A DNA stretch of 64,000 nt from NCBI RefSeq assembly GCF_001908725.1, contig NZ_CP018725.1, forward strand, positions 2,357,501-2,421,500. Reading direction: 5' to 3'. Below, piece after piece: positions 36,125-45,627 of the stretch (the stretch's first letter is position 1; every line of letters begins with the position of its first letter). This DNA is from Xanthomonas vesicatoria ATCC 35937. Lineage in GTDB: Bacteria; Pseudomonadota; Gammaproteobacteria; Xanthomonadales; Xanthomonadaceae. A program made the translations under genes and the position numbers. The notes under the pieces were generated by a model. The model made no database searches. It was not told where the DNA came from and saw only the letters and a program-made list of their open reading frames with translations.

Positions 36125-36952
36125 TTAGAAGCGCACCTCGAGTGCCGCGTTCAGTACATCGGCACGATTGATGGTGGTGTCTTCGGCGTAGTCGTAGTAA
36201 TCGTTGGCGTAAACGTAATTGGTGTACATCACGCTCACACTCGCGTGCTTGCCGATATCTACGCCCAGGCCGAGGCTCGCATAGCCACCGTAGATTTCAT
36301 CGCTCATTTCTGCGACATCCGCATACCATGAGCCAACACGCACCACGGCAAACAGCGGAGTGTCACCAAAATTGAATCGGGCCGTGCCGCCGATGCCGAA
36401 AAACTTCACGGCGGGGATAAAAACATCGTCGGTGGAGTCTCCTCGATCCAGGCGCCCAACCGCCCCCTCAAGCCCGATCAACGTCACCGAGCCGGCACGC
36501 CAGCGATAGCCAGCACTGAGGCCAAGCATGTCTTGCTTGTAGCCACTGAACACCTCGCCCTTACCACGCTGCACGCTAATAAATGCGCCGCTGTCGATAC
36601 GCGATTGCTCAGTCCGCGCAGTGCCCGTTGTTGGTACTGGAGCTGCTGCGTAAGCCGGTGCAGGCGGCGCGTCCACCGCAGGCGTCTGCGCGGTGACGGT
36701 GGTAAATCCACCGGTTTCGTCGGCCACGCCCGCGCTTCCGCTTCCACCGATGGCGGTGGGCGCGCCGCCGTTGACTGCTTGCGACGGGCGCGACGGCGGC
36801 GCTGCTGGCGCAGGGGCGCCCTGCGTGCCGGTCTGCGGTTGCTTTTGCTGTTGCCGGTAGCTGTCCCAGCCGCGCGACAACGATTGCGCCGAGGCCTGTG
36901 CCGTGACGCCAAGCGCCGTGCAGGCCAACAGCAGTGTTGCAGTCCTTTTCAT
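36125..36952 (-). CDS. Outer-membrane beta-barrel protein, unknown function
   Basis: A 275-residue exported protein. It has a signal peptide (MKRTATLLLACTALGVTAQA, cut near ASA), a Pro/Ala/Gly-rich low-complexity segment (about 25-105), then a C-terminal domain of alternating strands (LGLSAGYRWRAGSVTLIGLE, FGIGGTARFNFGDTPLFAVV, YGGYASLGLGVDIG) ending in Phe (LEVRF), the outer-membrane insertion signature. A small OmpA-like 8-strand barrel is likely. The ATG at 36952 is preferred because GGGGA lies six bases upstream. Divergent from a kinase-like gene across 585 non-coding bases. Confidence 0.75.
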   Translation of the reverse strand: MKRTATLLLACTALGVTAQASAQSLSRGWDSYRQQQKQPQTGTQGAPAPAAPPSRPSQAVNGGAPTAIGGSGSAGVADETGGFTTVTAQTPAVDAPPAPAYAAAPVPTTGTARTEQSRIDSGAFISVQRGKGEVFSGYKQDMLGLSAGYRWRAGSVTLIGLEGAVGRLDRGDSTDDVFIPAVKFFGIGGTARFNFGDTPLFAVVRVGSWYADVAEMSDEIYGGYASLGLGVDIGKHASVSVMYTNYVYANDYYDYAEDTTINRADVLNAALEVRF

Positions 36953-36964
36953 CGCATTCCCCAT

Positions 36965-37549
36965 GAGTGGTCTTCCTTCGTTCCCGCATCCGTGCGCGCG
37001 CAGGCGGACCCGGCGGCGTCTGGAAGTGGCGCAGTGCCGTCATCTCTCCGGGAGCTTCCCCGCATCACTACAGTGCCAAAGCACCGGCGTGGCACACCGG
37101 CATGGAGTGCGCGGCACGCGCGTGATGCAGCCCCCTGACCGCAGCGCGCACAGTGTCTGGAGTCTCATTGGCTGTCAAGATGCGCCGAGATGCGCATCGA
37201 ATGACGCCGCGCCGGTGCTGCTTCCCGCATCCGCACCGATAGACCGCGAGCCGATCGTAAGTTCCCCTTTCGATTTTGCGCAGATCGCAACGCGACCGTT
37301 GGGTCATAGGTGGCTGCAAATTGCACGGGGCGCGCTTGCGCATCGTGTCGGAGCTGATGTTCCGCAAGACCCGGGCGCCTCAACCCTCTGAATTGCAAGG
37401 CTGTTCCATGTCCGGAACATTTCATTTGTTAAACAAATGTAATTTCAATACTCGCAAGTTCTAAAATTGCGTGATTCCGATCCCTTGGGATCCCCTTGGA
37501 CCTGCGTCACGCGTGACATCTCCGCGCCGCCAGGGTCTGGAGAACAGTC
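36965..37549. other. Long divergent intergenic region with two dyads
   Basis: No credible gene. The right end turns AT-rich and holds two perfect inverted repeats (37402-37439), then a further AT-rich stretch that probably contains the promoter of the kinase-like gene. Confidence 0.5.
37402..37439. promoter_or_regulatory. Two adjacent palindromes, possible operator
   Basis: TGTTCC (37402-37407) pairs with GGAACA (37414-37419) across six bases. Directly after, CATTTGTT (37423-37430) pairs with AACAAATG (37432-37439) around a single A. The block lies about 110 bases before the kinase-like gene start at the edge of an AT-rich region, as expected for a regulator site. The regulator is unknown. 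Confidence 0.5.
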
Positions 37550-38206
37550 ATGCATTACCAACCGCTGGATGTGTCCAGCTTGCGCCTCGTTACTCCCGTG
37601 CTGCTCAAGCAAGGCACACGGCTGCTCGAACCCGACGTCTACCGCACCCACCTGGACGGGCAGCTGGCGGTGGTCAAGGACTACGGCCGTTATCGCCGCT
37701 CGCTGCTGGCACCCATCGCACGGCTGATGGTCCGCCATGAGGCGCGCATGCTGCGCAGCCTCCACGGCTGGCGGCATGCCCCGGCGCTGCTCGGCACCTT
37801 GGGTGGTCTGGCGCTGGGCATGGAGTTCATCCCCGGCGACACGCTCAGCGCCAGCGCGGTGGTGGGCCAGGACGTCTTCCAGCAATTGCAGCAGGCGCTG
37901 CGTCGGCTGCATGCGTTCGGCATCACCCACAACGATCTGCACGGCACCAACGTGGTGGTCAGTGCCGGGGTGCCGGTGTTGATCGATTTCACCTCGGCGT
38001 GGCGATTCCCGCGCTGGTTGCGGCGCGGCACGCTGGCACGTCAGCTGCAGCGCAGCGATGTGGCCAACTTGCAGAAGATGCGCCAGCGTCTGGCGGGTAT
38101 CGCACCCACCGCCGATGAGGCCGCACGCAGCGCCGAGCCGCGCTGGGTGCATGCGCTTCGCAGTGGTTGGAAGCGGCTGTATCGGCGGTTGAAAGGCAAT
38201 GCGTAA
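37550..38206 (+). CDS. Small kinase-like protein (RIO/InaA/Kdo-kinase fold)
   Basis: A 218-residue protein with a compact protein-kinase-like fold. The catalytic loop reads HNDLHGTNVVV and the metal loop VLIDFTSAW, equivalent to HxDxxxxN and DFG of the InaA/WaaP/RIO group. The Lys in LAVVKDYGRYRRS could be the ATP-binding Lys. The basic C-terminus (RSGWKRLYRRLKGNA) suggests membrane contact. Relatives phosphorylate LPS core sugars or serine residues; which applies here is unknown. It stands alone, with an AT-rich, dyad-containing promoter region. Confidence 0.8.
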   Translation: MHYQPLDVSSLRLVTPVLLKQGTRLLEPDVYRTHLDGQLAVVKDYGRYRRSLLAPIARLMVRHEARMLRSLHGWRHAPALLGTLGGLALGMEFIPGDTLSASAVVGQDVFQQLQQALRRLHAFGITHNDLHGTNVVVSAGVPVLIDFTSAWRFPRWLRRGTLARQLQRSDVANLQKMRQRLAGIAPTADEAARSAEPRWVHALRSGWKRLYRRLKGNA

Positions 38207-38429
38207 CTGACGCTGCTGACTGAGAGCGGCTGACCACTTGTGTTACGCCAACCGCTGCGCTGATCGGTCAGTTCCATCCGCAGAGCGCAACGTCGCCCGA
38301 GCGCTGTATGCCGTGTTGTGTGCTGCGATGCAGATGGTGCGATGCAGATGGCAATGGCGCTCCCGCGTTTGCAGGCACAGCGACGCGAACAGTCACCCAT
38401 GCGCGCAGCTGTGCCTGTCTACTAGACCA

Positions 38430-40400
38430 TCAGTGCACTGCCGCCGGCTCGGCAACGGCCGGCACGCGATAGGCGATCAAGCGCGGCGCCTCGGTGATGA
38501 AGCGGTCTAGCACGCCATCGGCAATCTTGACCGGACCACCGAAGCGCGTGGCGCCGGGAATCGAGGGGACGGCCGCGGCCATGGCGGCCACTGCAGCGGC
38601 ATCGGCAAACAACGCCGGTGCCTGCGTGTCGCCGCGATTGGCCGCATCCAGGCCCGCGGCGGTCTGCTGCAGCGCACGGCCCCAGCCCTCCATTGCCTCC
38701 AACCACGGGCGTGATTGTTCGGCAAAGCCCTTGTCGGCCACGCCGTCGCGAATGATCTGCGGCGCGGCAGCGATGTCGTCGGCGGTGCGCGCCAACATTG
38801 CAATCGCCTGGCTGCGTGCCGTGGCATCGCCCAGCGCGATGGCCTCGCGCACCTGGTCGAGCACGCCCTTCAGGCGCGGCGCCTGTTCCTGCCACGGCTG
38901 GCTACCGAAGGTGGGCGCCAGATGCTGGGTATCGAAAAAGGTCAGCAATGCGGCAGTGACACGCGCGTCGTCGCCGGCCAGTTCGCGCGCCGCCACGTGC
39001 CAGGTGCGCTGCGCGTCATAGCCTTTGTCATTCCAGGCAAACGCGGTCAGCCCCATCACCGCCACGCGGCTGGGCACTTCCTGGTTCATCGGGTTGGACA
39101 CGATGCCGGACAACTCGGCCGACAGGCCCGCTTCGCGGCGCGCATACGGCGCCATCAGCAAGCGGCCGGCCGAGGTTTCGAAATCGTTGACCGGGTAGTT
39201 GTCCCACAGCAGCGTCTTGCGCCCGAACGCCTTGGTGGCCGCGCGCGCATCCGGGATGGAGATGGCCGGCGGCACCACGTCGGTACCGGTCCACTGCACC
39301 ACGATCTTCGGGTCCAGGTGCTTGCGCAGCGCTTCCTTGTACGGGCTTTCCTTGGCGTCGTAATACTCGGTCGGCACCATGATCAGCTCCGACGCGGCAT
39401 CGTGGCGGGCAACCAGATCGGCCTGCACCAGATTGAGCAGATGCGACTGCGCGATGCCTGCCGCCTGCGCGCCGGACTCGCCGAAGGTGGTCTTGTCGCG
39501 CTCGCAGTTCCACTTGGTGTATTCGATATCGTCCAACGCCACATAGAAGCTGCGTACGCCCAGCGCGCGGAACGCATCGAACTTGCGCAACAGCGCCTTG
39601 GCATCGGCCGGGTCGGAAAAACACACGCTTGGCCCCGGCGAGATCGCATAGACGAAATCGACATGGTTACGTTTGGCGGTGGCCGCCAACGTGCCCAGCG
39701 CCTCCAAGGTCGCTTTCGGGTACGGATCGCGCCAACGGTCGCGCGCGTACGGGTCGTCCTTGGGACTGTAGATGTAGGTGTTGGCCTTGGTGCGCGCCAG
39801 AAAATCGATGTGTTTGCTGCGATCGGCCATCGACCACGGCGCACCGTAAAAACCTTCGATCGTGCCGCGGATCGGCATGGCCGGGTAATCCTGGATCGTT
39901 AGCGTCGGCATGGCCGGCCGCTGAAGCAATTGACGCAGCGTCTGCACGGCATGGAACAGGCCATCGCTGTCATGCCCCGCCAGCGTGATCAAGCCACTTC
40001 CCAGCGCGACGCTGGTGAGCGTATAGCCTTCGGCATGGGTATCCTGGGTGGCCTTGCTGCGCGTCAATGCATCGCGCACCACGGCCGTCTCACCGGTGCC
40101 GATGACGATGTGCGGGCGGTCCAACGTGGCCGGCAACCGCGAGGCAGTCGCGATCTTGCTGACGCCGGCAGCGTTGAGCAGGCTGCGCACCAAGGCGACC
40201 GAGGCCGAGTCCGAGCCCGGCGCGACGACCAGCACCACCGACCGGCCCAAGGCGATCGTCTGTCCATCCAGCGCAATCGACACCGGGGTCGGGAACAGCG
40301 CCGGCTGGGTCACTGGCTCGGCCAGCGCGGGCGCGGCCAGTCCCACTGCCACCAAAACCGAGAGCAGGCGCAAGCCCGGCTTCCTGTCACGTCGCTTCAT
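38430..40400 (-). CDS. Beta-N-acetylglucosaminidase, GH84 family
   Basis: Exported glycoside hydrolase of 656 residues. It has a signal peptide (LLSVLVAVGLAAPALA), an N-terminal alpha/beta domain (about 35-150), and the GH84 barrel starting RGTIEGFYGAPWSMADR with NTYIYSPKDDPYARDRWRDP. The catalytic Asp pair is in FYVALDDIEY; TPTEYYD, QWTGTDVVPP and LWDNYPVND follow. GH84 enzymes use substrate-assisted catalysis to remove GlcNAc from glycoproteins or oligosaccharides. In Xanthomonas such enzymes can belong to N-glycan or GlcNAc scavenging. Spaced GGTATT repeats lie just before the start and again 155 bases upstream, possibly operator sites. Confidence 0.92.
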   Translation of the reverse strand: MKRRDRKPGLRLLSVLVAVGLAAPALAEPVTQPALFPTPVSIALDGQTIALGRSVVLVVAPGSDSASVALVRSLLNAAGVSKIATASRLPATLDRPHIVIGTGETAVVRDALTRSKATQDTHAEGYTLTSVALGSGLITLAGHDSDGLFHAVQTLRQLLQRPAMPTLTIQDYPAMPIRGTIEGFYGAPWSMADRSKHIDFLARTKANTYIYSPKDDPYARDRWRDPYPKATLEALGTLAATAKRNHVDFVYAISPGPSVCFSDPADAKALLRKFDAFRALGVRSFYVALDDIEYTKWNCERDKTTFGESGAQAAGIAQSHLLNLVQADLVARHDAASELIMVPTEYYDAKESPYKEALRKHLDPKIVVQWTGTDVVPPAISIPDARAATKAFGRKTLLWDNYPVNDFETSAGRLLMAPYARREAGLSAELSGIVSNPMNQEVPSRVAVMGLTAFAWNDKGYDAQRTWHVAARELAGDDARVTAALLTFFDTQHLAPTFGSQPWQEQAPRLKGVLDQVREAIALGDATARSQAIAMLARTADDIAAAPQIIRDGVADKGFAEQSRPWLEAMEGWGRALQQTAAGLDAANRGDTQAPALFADAAAVAAMAAAVPSIPGATRFGGPVKIADGVLDRFITEAPRLIAYRVPAVAEPAAVH

Positions 40401-40411
40401 GTCCGAACTCC

Positions 40412-40428
40412 GGTATTGGAATGGTATT
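40412..40428. promoter_or_regulatory. GGTATT direct repeat, possible operator of the GH84 gene
   Basis: GGTATT at 40412-40417 and again at 40423-40428, exactly 11 bases apart with GGAAT between. It lies 12 bases upstream of the GH84 start. A close relative occurs at 40568-40583 with the same spacing. GlcNAc-responsive regulators in Xanthomonas are reported to use GGTATT-like boxes (memory), so a link is plausible. Confidence 0.5.
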
Positions 40429-40567
40429 ACGGCCTAGAGTAGGCAAGTCGCTGCATGGCGACAAGCGCAGCTTGGTCTTAGAAGGTCGAGCCCGCTCTCA
40501 GCCTTGTCACCTGCGCGCTGACGGTCTATCTGGACCGAAGAAACCAGTCGACCAGGCCATGGGCTGC

Positions 40568-40583
40568 GGTATGGAAATGGTAT
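40568..40583. promoter_or_regulatory. Second GGTAT direct repeat
   Basis: GGTAT at 40568-40572 and 40579-40583, again 11 bases apart, with GGAAAT-like spacer. Same design as the site at 40412, about 155 bases away, which would allow looping between two operators. Confidence 0.45.
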
Positions 40584-41136
40584 GAAAAGCACTGCGCTTG
40601 GCGCCGTCGGGACCACGATCGCGACAGCAGCCCCCGAAAGCGGGGGGCAAGACGGCCGTATCGTCGGATGAGGCGAGTCTCCTCGACGCCCGACCAGAGC
40701 GGCTGCCATCACGTGATCTGCCAAGGCCTCACGCTGGCGCACTAACCGATCTGAGTCATGGCCGCCTGAGGCAGCAGTCGCGTCAGATTCGTAGGCGTCC
40801 ACCATTGCCGGCCTGAGTAGCTGTCCCACGGTGCCGTTTTGTCGTAAACGCGGTGTCGCCGCCTGCATCACTCGATCGGCATGCGCGGCGGCGGCGGCGC
40901 AGAAGTCATCAGCGTTGTAGAACTGATGCGCGTTAATGAAGAAACGCCTTGCATCGCAAGGCCGACACCGCCCCTACGCCCGTAGCAAGCGCAGGGCGGC
41001 CATCGCGCCGTTGCGCTTTGCCCGAAACACCGCATGACCCAGCGCATCCGTCAATCGGCGCATGCGCTGCCAGCACGGAAAAATCCTGTTGCGCGTGTCA
41101 ATGATGCCAGCGGCTTTCAGCACCCAGCACAACCAC

Positions 41137-41156
41137 CGCCACGCCGCAGCGTGGCG
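41137..41156 (-). terminator. Hairpin after glnB, weak terminator candidate
   Basis: Perfect 8-bp stem CGCCACGC / GCGTGGCG with loop CGCA, about 10 bases beyond the glnB stop. A poor T-tract follows on the minus strand (GGTTGTG), so termination may need Rho or the hairpin may only protect the mRNA end. Confidence 0.4.
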
Positions 41157-41166
41157 CACGACAGGC

Positions 41167-41607
<441 letters not shown>

Positions 41608-41693
41608 CTATCCTTACCGCCTGCCGACTGCCTTGCCGATGTCCCGCGCGTCCCGGCCTGCACTAGGCTTCCTACGGACCTGCGGAGAACACC

Positions 41694-41978
41694 ATGATCG
41701 ATTTCAATCAGCTCGACGACCTCGCCCGCCGCCTCAGCGACCTGGTGCCGCCGGGCCTGCGCCAATCACGCGAAGAACTGCAGAGCACCTTCAAGGGCGC
41801 ACTGCAGGCCGGCCTGGGCAAGCTCGACCTGGTCACCCGCGAAGAATTCGATGTGCAACGCGCGGTGCTGCTGCGCACGCGCGAAAAGCTCGACGCGCTG
41901 GAGCAGGCTGTCGCCGCGCTGGAAGCGCGCGCACCGGGCGCGTCGCCCAGTGCGGCGCCCGGCTCCGACACTCCTTGA
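41694..41978 (+). CDS. ubiK: UbiK family accessory factor (BMFP)
   Basis: A 94-residue helical protein that in E. coli supports the Ubi complex for aerobic ubiquinone synthesis by binding UbiJ and lipids. DLARRLSDLVPPGLRQSREE, FKGALQAGLGKLDLVTREEF and the coiled-coil LLRTREKLDALEQAVAALEA match the family's amphipathic N-helix plus coiled coil. The C-terminus is disordered. It lies 15 bases before comM on the same strand, an arrangement seen in several gammaproteobacteria, and may share its transcript. Confidence 0.9.
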   Translation: MIDFNQLDDLARRLSDLVPPGLRQSREELQSTFKGALQAGLGKLDLVTREEFDVQRAVLLRTREKLDALEQAVAALEARAPGASPSAAPGSDTP

Positions 41979-41993
41979 CCCGGGTCCTCCACC

Positions 41994-43514
41994 ATGAGTC
42001 TGGCGCTGGTGCACAGCCGTGCCCGCGTGGGGGTGCACGCGCCCGAAGTTCGGGTGGAAGTGCATCTGTCCGGCGGCCTTCCCTCCACCCAGATCGTGGG
42101 CCTGCCCGAGGCAGCGGTGCGCGAATCACGCGAACGCGTGCGTGCCGCCTTGCTGTGCGCCCAGTTTGAATTCCCGGCCCGGCGGATCACCATCAATCTG
42201 GCGCCAGCGGATCTGCCCAAGGACGGCGGCCGCTTCGATCTGCCGATCGCGCTCGGCATTCTGGCTGCCAGCGGGCAAATCGACCGGCAGGCGCTGGCCG
42301 AGTATGAATTCATTGGCGAGCTTGCACTGACCGGCGAGCTGCGCGGCGTCGATGGCGTGCTGCCGGCCGCCCTGGCTGCCGCGCAGGCCGGGCGGCGGCT
42401 GATCGTGCCGCTGGCCAACGGTGCCGAGGCCGCCATCGCCGGGCACGTCCAGGCCTTCACCGCTCGCACCCTGCTGGAAGTCTGCGCGGCCCTCAACGGC
42501 ACCCAGCAGGCGCCGGCTGCCGAACTGGCGGTTGCAGCCATGGGCGCACGCGCCCTGCCCGACATGGCCGATGTGCGTGGCCAGCCGCACGCACGCCGCG
42601 CACTGGAGATCGCCGCAGCCGGTGGCCATCATCTGCTACTGGTCGGCAGCCCCGGATGCGGCAAGACCCTGCTCGCCTCGCGCCTGCCCGGCCTGCTACC
42701 GGACGCCAGCGAAGCCGAAGCACTGGAAACCGCCGCGATTACCTCCATCAGCGGCCGCAGGCTGGATCTTGCCCGCTGGCGGCAGCGCCCCTACCGTGCC
42801 CCGCACCACACCGCCAGCGCCGTCGCCCTGGTCGGCGGCGGCGCGCACCCGCGCCCCGGCGAGATCTCGCTGGCCCATAACGGCGTGCTGTTTCTGGATG
42901 AACTGCCCGAGTGGCAACGCCAGACGCTGGAAGTACTGCGCGAGCCATTGGAATCGGGTCTGGTCACGATCTCGCGGGCAGCGCGCAGCGTGGATTTCCC
43001 GGCACGGTTTCAACTGGTTGCGGCGATGAACCCGTGTCCGTGCGGGTGGGCCGGCGACGGCAGCGGGCGGTGTCGCTGCAGTAGTGACAGCATCCGCCGC
43101 TATCGCAGCCGCATTTCCGGGCCGTTGCTGGACCGCATCGACCTGCATGTGGAAGTCCCGCGTCTGCCGCCGCAAGCATTGCGTAGCGGCAACCTGGGCG
43201 AGGACAGCGCGAGCGTACGTTTGCGGGTGGTCGCCGCGCGGCAGCGCCAGCTCGCCCGCGGGCCCCTACCCAATGCGCAGCTCGACCAGCCCGACACCGA
43301 TCGCCATTGCCGACTGCACAACGACGACCAACTGCTGCTGGAGCGTGCGATCGAGCATCTGCAGCTGTCCGCACGCTCGATGCACCGCATCCTGCGCGTG
43401 GCGCGCACCATTGCCGATCTGGACGACAGCACCACGATTGCAACACGCCACCTGACCGAAGCGATCGGCTATCGCAAACTGGATCGCGCGCTGACCGCCG
43501 CCAGCGCGGCATAG
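41994..43514 (+). CDS. comM: ComM/YifB Mg-chelatase-like AAA+ ATPase
   Basis: Hexameric helicase that in Vibrio promotes branch migration during natural transformation. The 506-residue protein has an N-terminal LonC-like domain (ALVHSRARVGVHAPEVRVEV, GLPSTQIVGLPEAAVRESRE), a AAA+ core with Walker A LVGSPGCGKTLLASRLPGLL, Walker B NGVLFLDELPEWQ, a zinc-type cluster NPCPCGWAGDGSGRCRCS, and a C-terminal helical lid with SARSMHRILRVARTIADL. The start at 41994 follows ubiK closely. Conserved widely in gammaproteobacteria, including those not known to be competent. Confidence 0.94.
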   Translation: MSLALVHSRARVGVHAPEVRVEVHLSGGLPSTQIVGLPEAAVRESRERVRAALLCAQFEFPARRITINLAPADLPKDGGRFDLPIALGILAASGQIDRQALAEYEFIGELALTGELRGVDGVLPAALAAAQAGRRLIVPLANGAEAAIAGHVQAFTARTLLEVCAALNGTQQAPAAELAVAAMGARALPDMADVRGQPHARRALEIAAAGGHHLLLVGSPGCGKTLLASRLPGLLPDASEAEALETAAITSISGRRLDLARWRQRPYRAPHHTASAVALVGGGAHPRPGEISLAHNGVLFLDELPEWQRQTLEVLREPLESGLVTISRAARSVDFPARFQLVAAMNPCPCGWAGDGSGRCRCSSDSIRRYRSRISGPLLDRIDLHVEVPRLPPQALRSGNLGEDSASVRLRVVAARQRQLARGPLPNAQLDQPDTDRHCRLHNDDQLLLERAIEHLQLSARSMHRILRVARTIADLDDSTTIATRHLTEAIGYRKLDRALTAASAA

Positions 43515-43971
43515 CGCGGGTTACAAAACGTTGCGAGCAGTCGCCAGGTGGATGTAGGCGGCGAACTTGAAACCGGCGCGCAAGAGCGGCCCTGCCGCCG
43601 CGAGCGCCAGCGGTGCCCACCTGGTGGCGTGCGGTCATTTTTGCGAGCCGCTCTTGGCTGGCTGCGCAGAACAGAGTAGACCTCACCCGGTGCGGTGCAG
43701 CCAATGATTGCACTGCAGACAAGCCACGCCGTCGCTACCAGCAAGCAATAGCCTGCGCATGGTCGACGACAAACAGGCGTCGACAGTGATGGCGCAAGCG
43801 ATGACAAGCAACTGATACCCGGTCGGCGAGCCAGCAACAAACAGGGACCGGCAACCGGCAGTGACGGCGCAAAAGAGTGCACGCACCTGGCTGCTGCGCA
43901 CAGCGCTTGCCAACATCCACTTCATGGCGTTGCACGTACAACGTCTGCCATCCCTTTGCGCAGAGGCCGTC
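43515..43971. other. Intergenic stretch with a reverse short repeat
   Basis: No gene supported. Bases 43625-43650 contain GCGAGCCGCTCTTGGCTG, which in reverse gives the AGAGCGGCTCGC start of the dispersed element. The open frame leading into the lipocalin gene is more likely leader than protein, since its first 37 residues do not form a signal peptide. Confidence 0.4.
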
Positions 43972-44481
43972 ATGAGCCGACTTCCCGAGTTGATCACCGT
44001 TGCATCGCTGGATCTGAACCGCTATCTCGGCACCTGGTACGAAATCGCCAGGTTGCCGATCCGCTTCGAAGACGCGGACTGCACCGATGTGTCGGCGCAT
44101 TATTCGCTGGAGGACGATGGCACCGTGCGCGTGCAGAACCGCTGCCTGACCGCGGCCGGTGAGCTGGAGGAAGCGGTTGGCCAGGCACGCGCCATCGATG
44201 CGACAAACGCCCGGCTCGAAGTGACCTTCCTGCCAGAAGGCCTGCGTTGGATTCCCTTCACCAAGGGCGACTATTGGGTCATGCAGATCGACGCGGACTA
44301 TACCGCCGCATTGGTCGGCGGCCCCGATCGCAAATACCTCTGGCTGCTGGCCCGTCTGCCGCAGCTGGACGAAAACATCGCCCAGGCCTATCTGGCGCAT
44401 GCACGCGAGCAGGGGTTTGATCTGGCGCCGCTGATCCATACCCCGCACACCGGGCGGCTGACCGAGCAACCGCTTCCCTGA
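43972..44481 (+). CDS. blc: Bacterial lipocalin (Blc-like)
   Basis: A 169-residue lipocalin. The first motif LDLNRYLGTWYEIARLPIRF carries the GxW signature, with CTDVSAHYSLEDDGTVRVQN next, VTFLPEGLRWIPFTKGDYWV in the middle and LWLLARLPQL with GFDLAPLIHT at the end, as in E. coli Blc, which binds lysophospholipids and fatty acids. Unlike Blc, no lipoprotein signal is seen from the ATG at 43972, so the protein is probably cytoplasmic or has a differently placed start. The frame stays open upstream but without a lipobox. Confidence 0.88.
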   Translation: MSRLPELITVASLDLNRYLGTWYEIARLPIRFEDADCTDVSAHYSLEDDGTVRVQNRCLTAAGELEEAVGQARAIDATNARLEVTFLPEGLRWIPFTKGDYWVMQIDADYTAALVGGPDRKYLWLLARLPQLDENIAQAYLAHAREQGFDLAPLIHTPHTGRLTEQPLP

Positions 44482-45071
44482 GCGTGGCGGCGGGCATCGC
44501 CAAGACGCACGCGAAGAGCGGCTGGCAAAACACAGCGAGCGCTCTTCGGCTGAGCGTAGACGGCGCTCAAGCGTCGAAGTGTATGCGTGGTGGCATAGGC
44601 CGCACACAGCATCGGCCGCGTCTACTTTGCAGTGATGCAGTGGTCTTGTGAGCTGCTCTGGCCCGACGGTGCCCGGGCACGTGCGCCGCAACGTCCGTCT
44701 CAGGGTCGGATCCACTCGCAGCCCTGCGCTGTGCGTCGCGTGCATAACGTAGCCCGACGCGCGCAGGCACGAGTAAGAGCAGCCGTGCATTGCTGAGCCG
44801 GCGTGTCGCGGACCGAGGCCAGATACCCGATTGCTCAACCGTGGCGGCGCCATCGACGTGCCCGTGCCCTGGAACAAGCGCTGCAAGGCGATCCTGGTTC
44901 GAGGCAACAACAGCCGGAGCATGCGAGCAGCAGCTCGCACGCTGCACCTTCGCTGCTCCGGCCATCTCGGCCCCGCCACTGCGGCACGCCCCGGTCGCCT
45001 GTTGCTGCAAACGTCGCAATCAGCCTCGGCACTAAGCCGTCAGTTGCAATCAACGCGTGACACGTTGCGCC
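44482..45071. other. Intergenic stretch with a short repeat copy
   Basis: About 590 bases without a supported gene. AAGAGCGGCTGGCAAAACAC (from 44514) is a short copy of the dispersed element's left end, with GAGCGCTCTTCGGCTGAGC beside it, which can fold back on it. Nothing else recognised. Confidence 0.4.
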
Positions 45072-45248
45072 TCAGCCGTTGAGTGTGCCCAGATCCTTGG
45101 CAGCGGCCTGTGCACCTTCCAGGCTGTCGAAGGCCACGCCGGTGTCGCCGACCACGTACTTGACCAGTTCGCCGTCGCGGGTGGTTTCGTGCATCTTGAA
45201 GATCGGTACCGCATCGGTACCGCCGACGCGTTCTTTTTGCGTTGTCAT
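45072..45248 (-). CDS. Small hypothetical protein
   Basis: A 58-residue soluble protein (MTTQKERVGGTDAVPIFKMH then ETTRDGELVKYVVGDTGVAF). The ATG at 45248 has a strong ribosome site, GGAGG seven bases upstream, and coding bias is good, so I believe it is expressed. It has no signal peptide or membrane segment. No family recognised. It stands alone between two long non-coding stretches. Confidence 0.6.
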   Translation of the reverse strand: MTTQKERVGGTDAVPIFKMHETTRDGELVKYVVGDTGVAFDSLEGAQAAAKDLGTLNG

Positions 45249-45627
45249 GGGTGAATCCTCCAGTAAAGCGCCTTGCAAGGGACCGGATGGTCCCGCAGCC
45301 CGCGGTGGCTAGCGCCGACGGACTGACCCTAGCGCGCGACTGCGTGCAAGCGCGTGAATCCATCGGCTACGTCAATTGCTGCAGCGCAGAGACAGCTGCC
45401 GCCAGAAAATCACATGTACTTCGCTCGACAGACGCGCGCAATGCACGCGTGTGTCGTACATTCGCGACGTGCAGCCTCATCAGTCCATATCTGTGGTCCC
45501 CATCACGCCGGTACGGCGTGCTACTGCGTGCCGCAACCCCGCCCGGGCGCAGGCGCAGACAGCGGCAAGCAGCGCGCACACCGGGGCGCGCGCATGAGCT
45601 GGCCCCCAAGCCGATGCAGGTGGTGAC
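45249..45627. other. Intergenic stretch, nothing recognised
   Basis: Roughly 380 bases between the small protein and the EAL gene, which are divergent. It should contain both promoters, but I could not single out a convincing -35/-10 pair or repeat. Confidence 0.4.

Larger units (their letters stand above)
40401..41166. other. Intergenic stretch, operator-like repeats at one end
   Basis: About 760 bases between the GH84 gene and glnB. Apart from the GGTATT repeats and a hairpin near glnB (41137-41156), I see no gene, no insertion sequence and no clear repeat. Open frames here show no recognisable protein. Confidence 0.45.

Noticed and set aside
40434..40871. 145-residue minus-strand frame between the GH84 gene and glnB
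   Set aside because: No homology signal, no ribosome site, composition typical of random frames in GC-rich DNA; it also covers the GGTATT repeat region.
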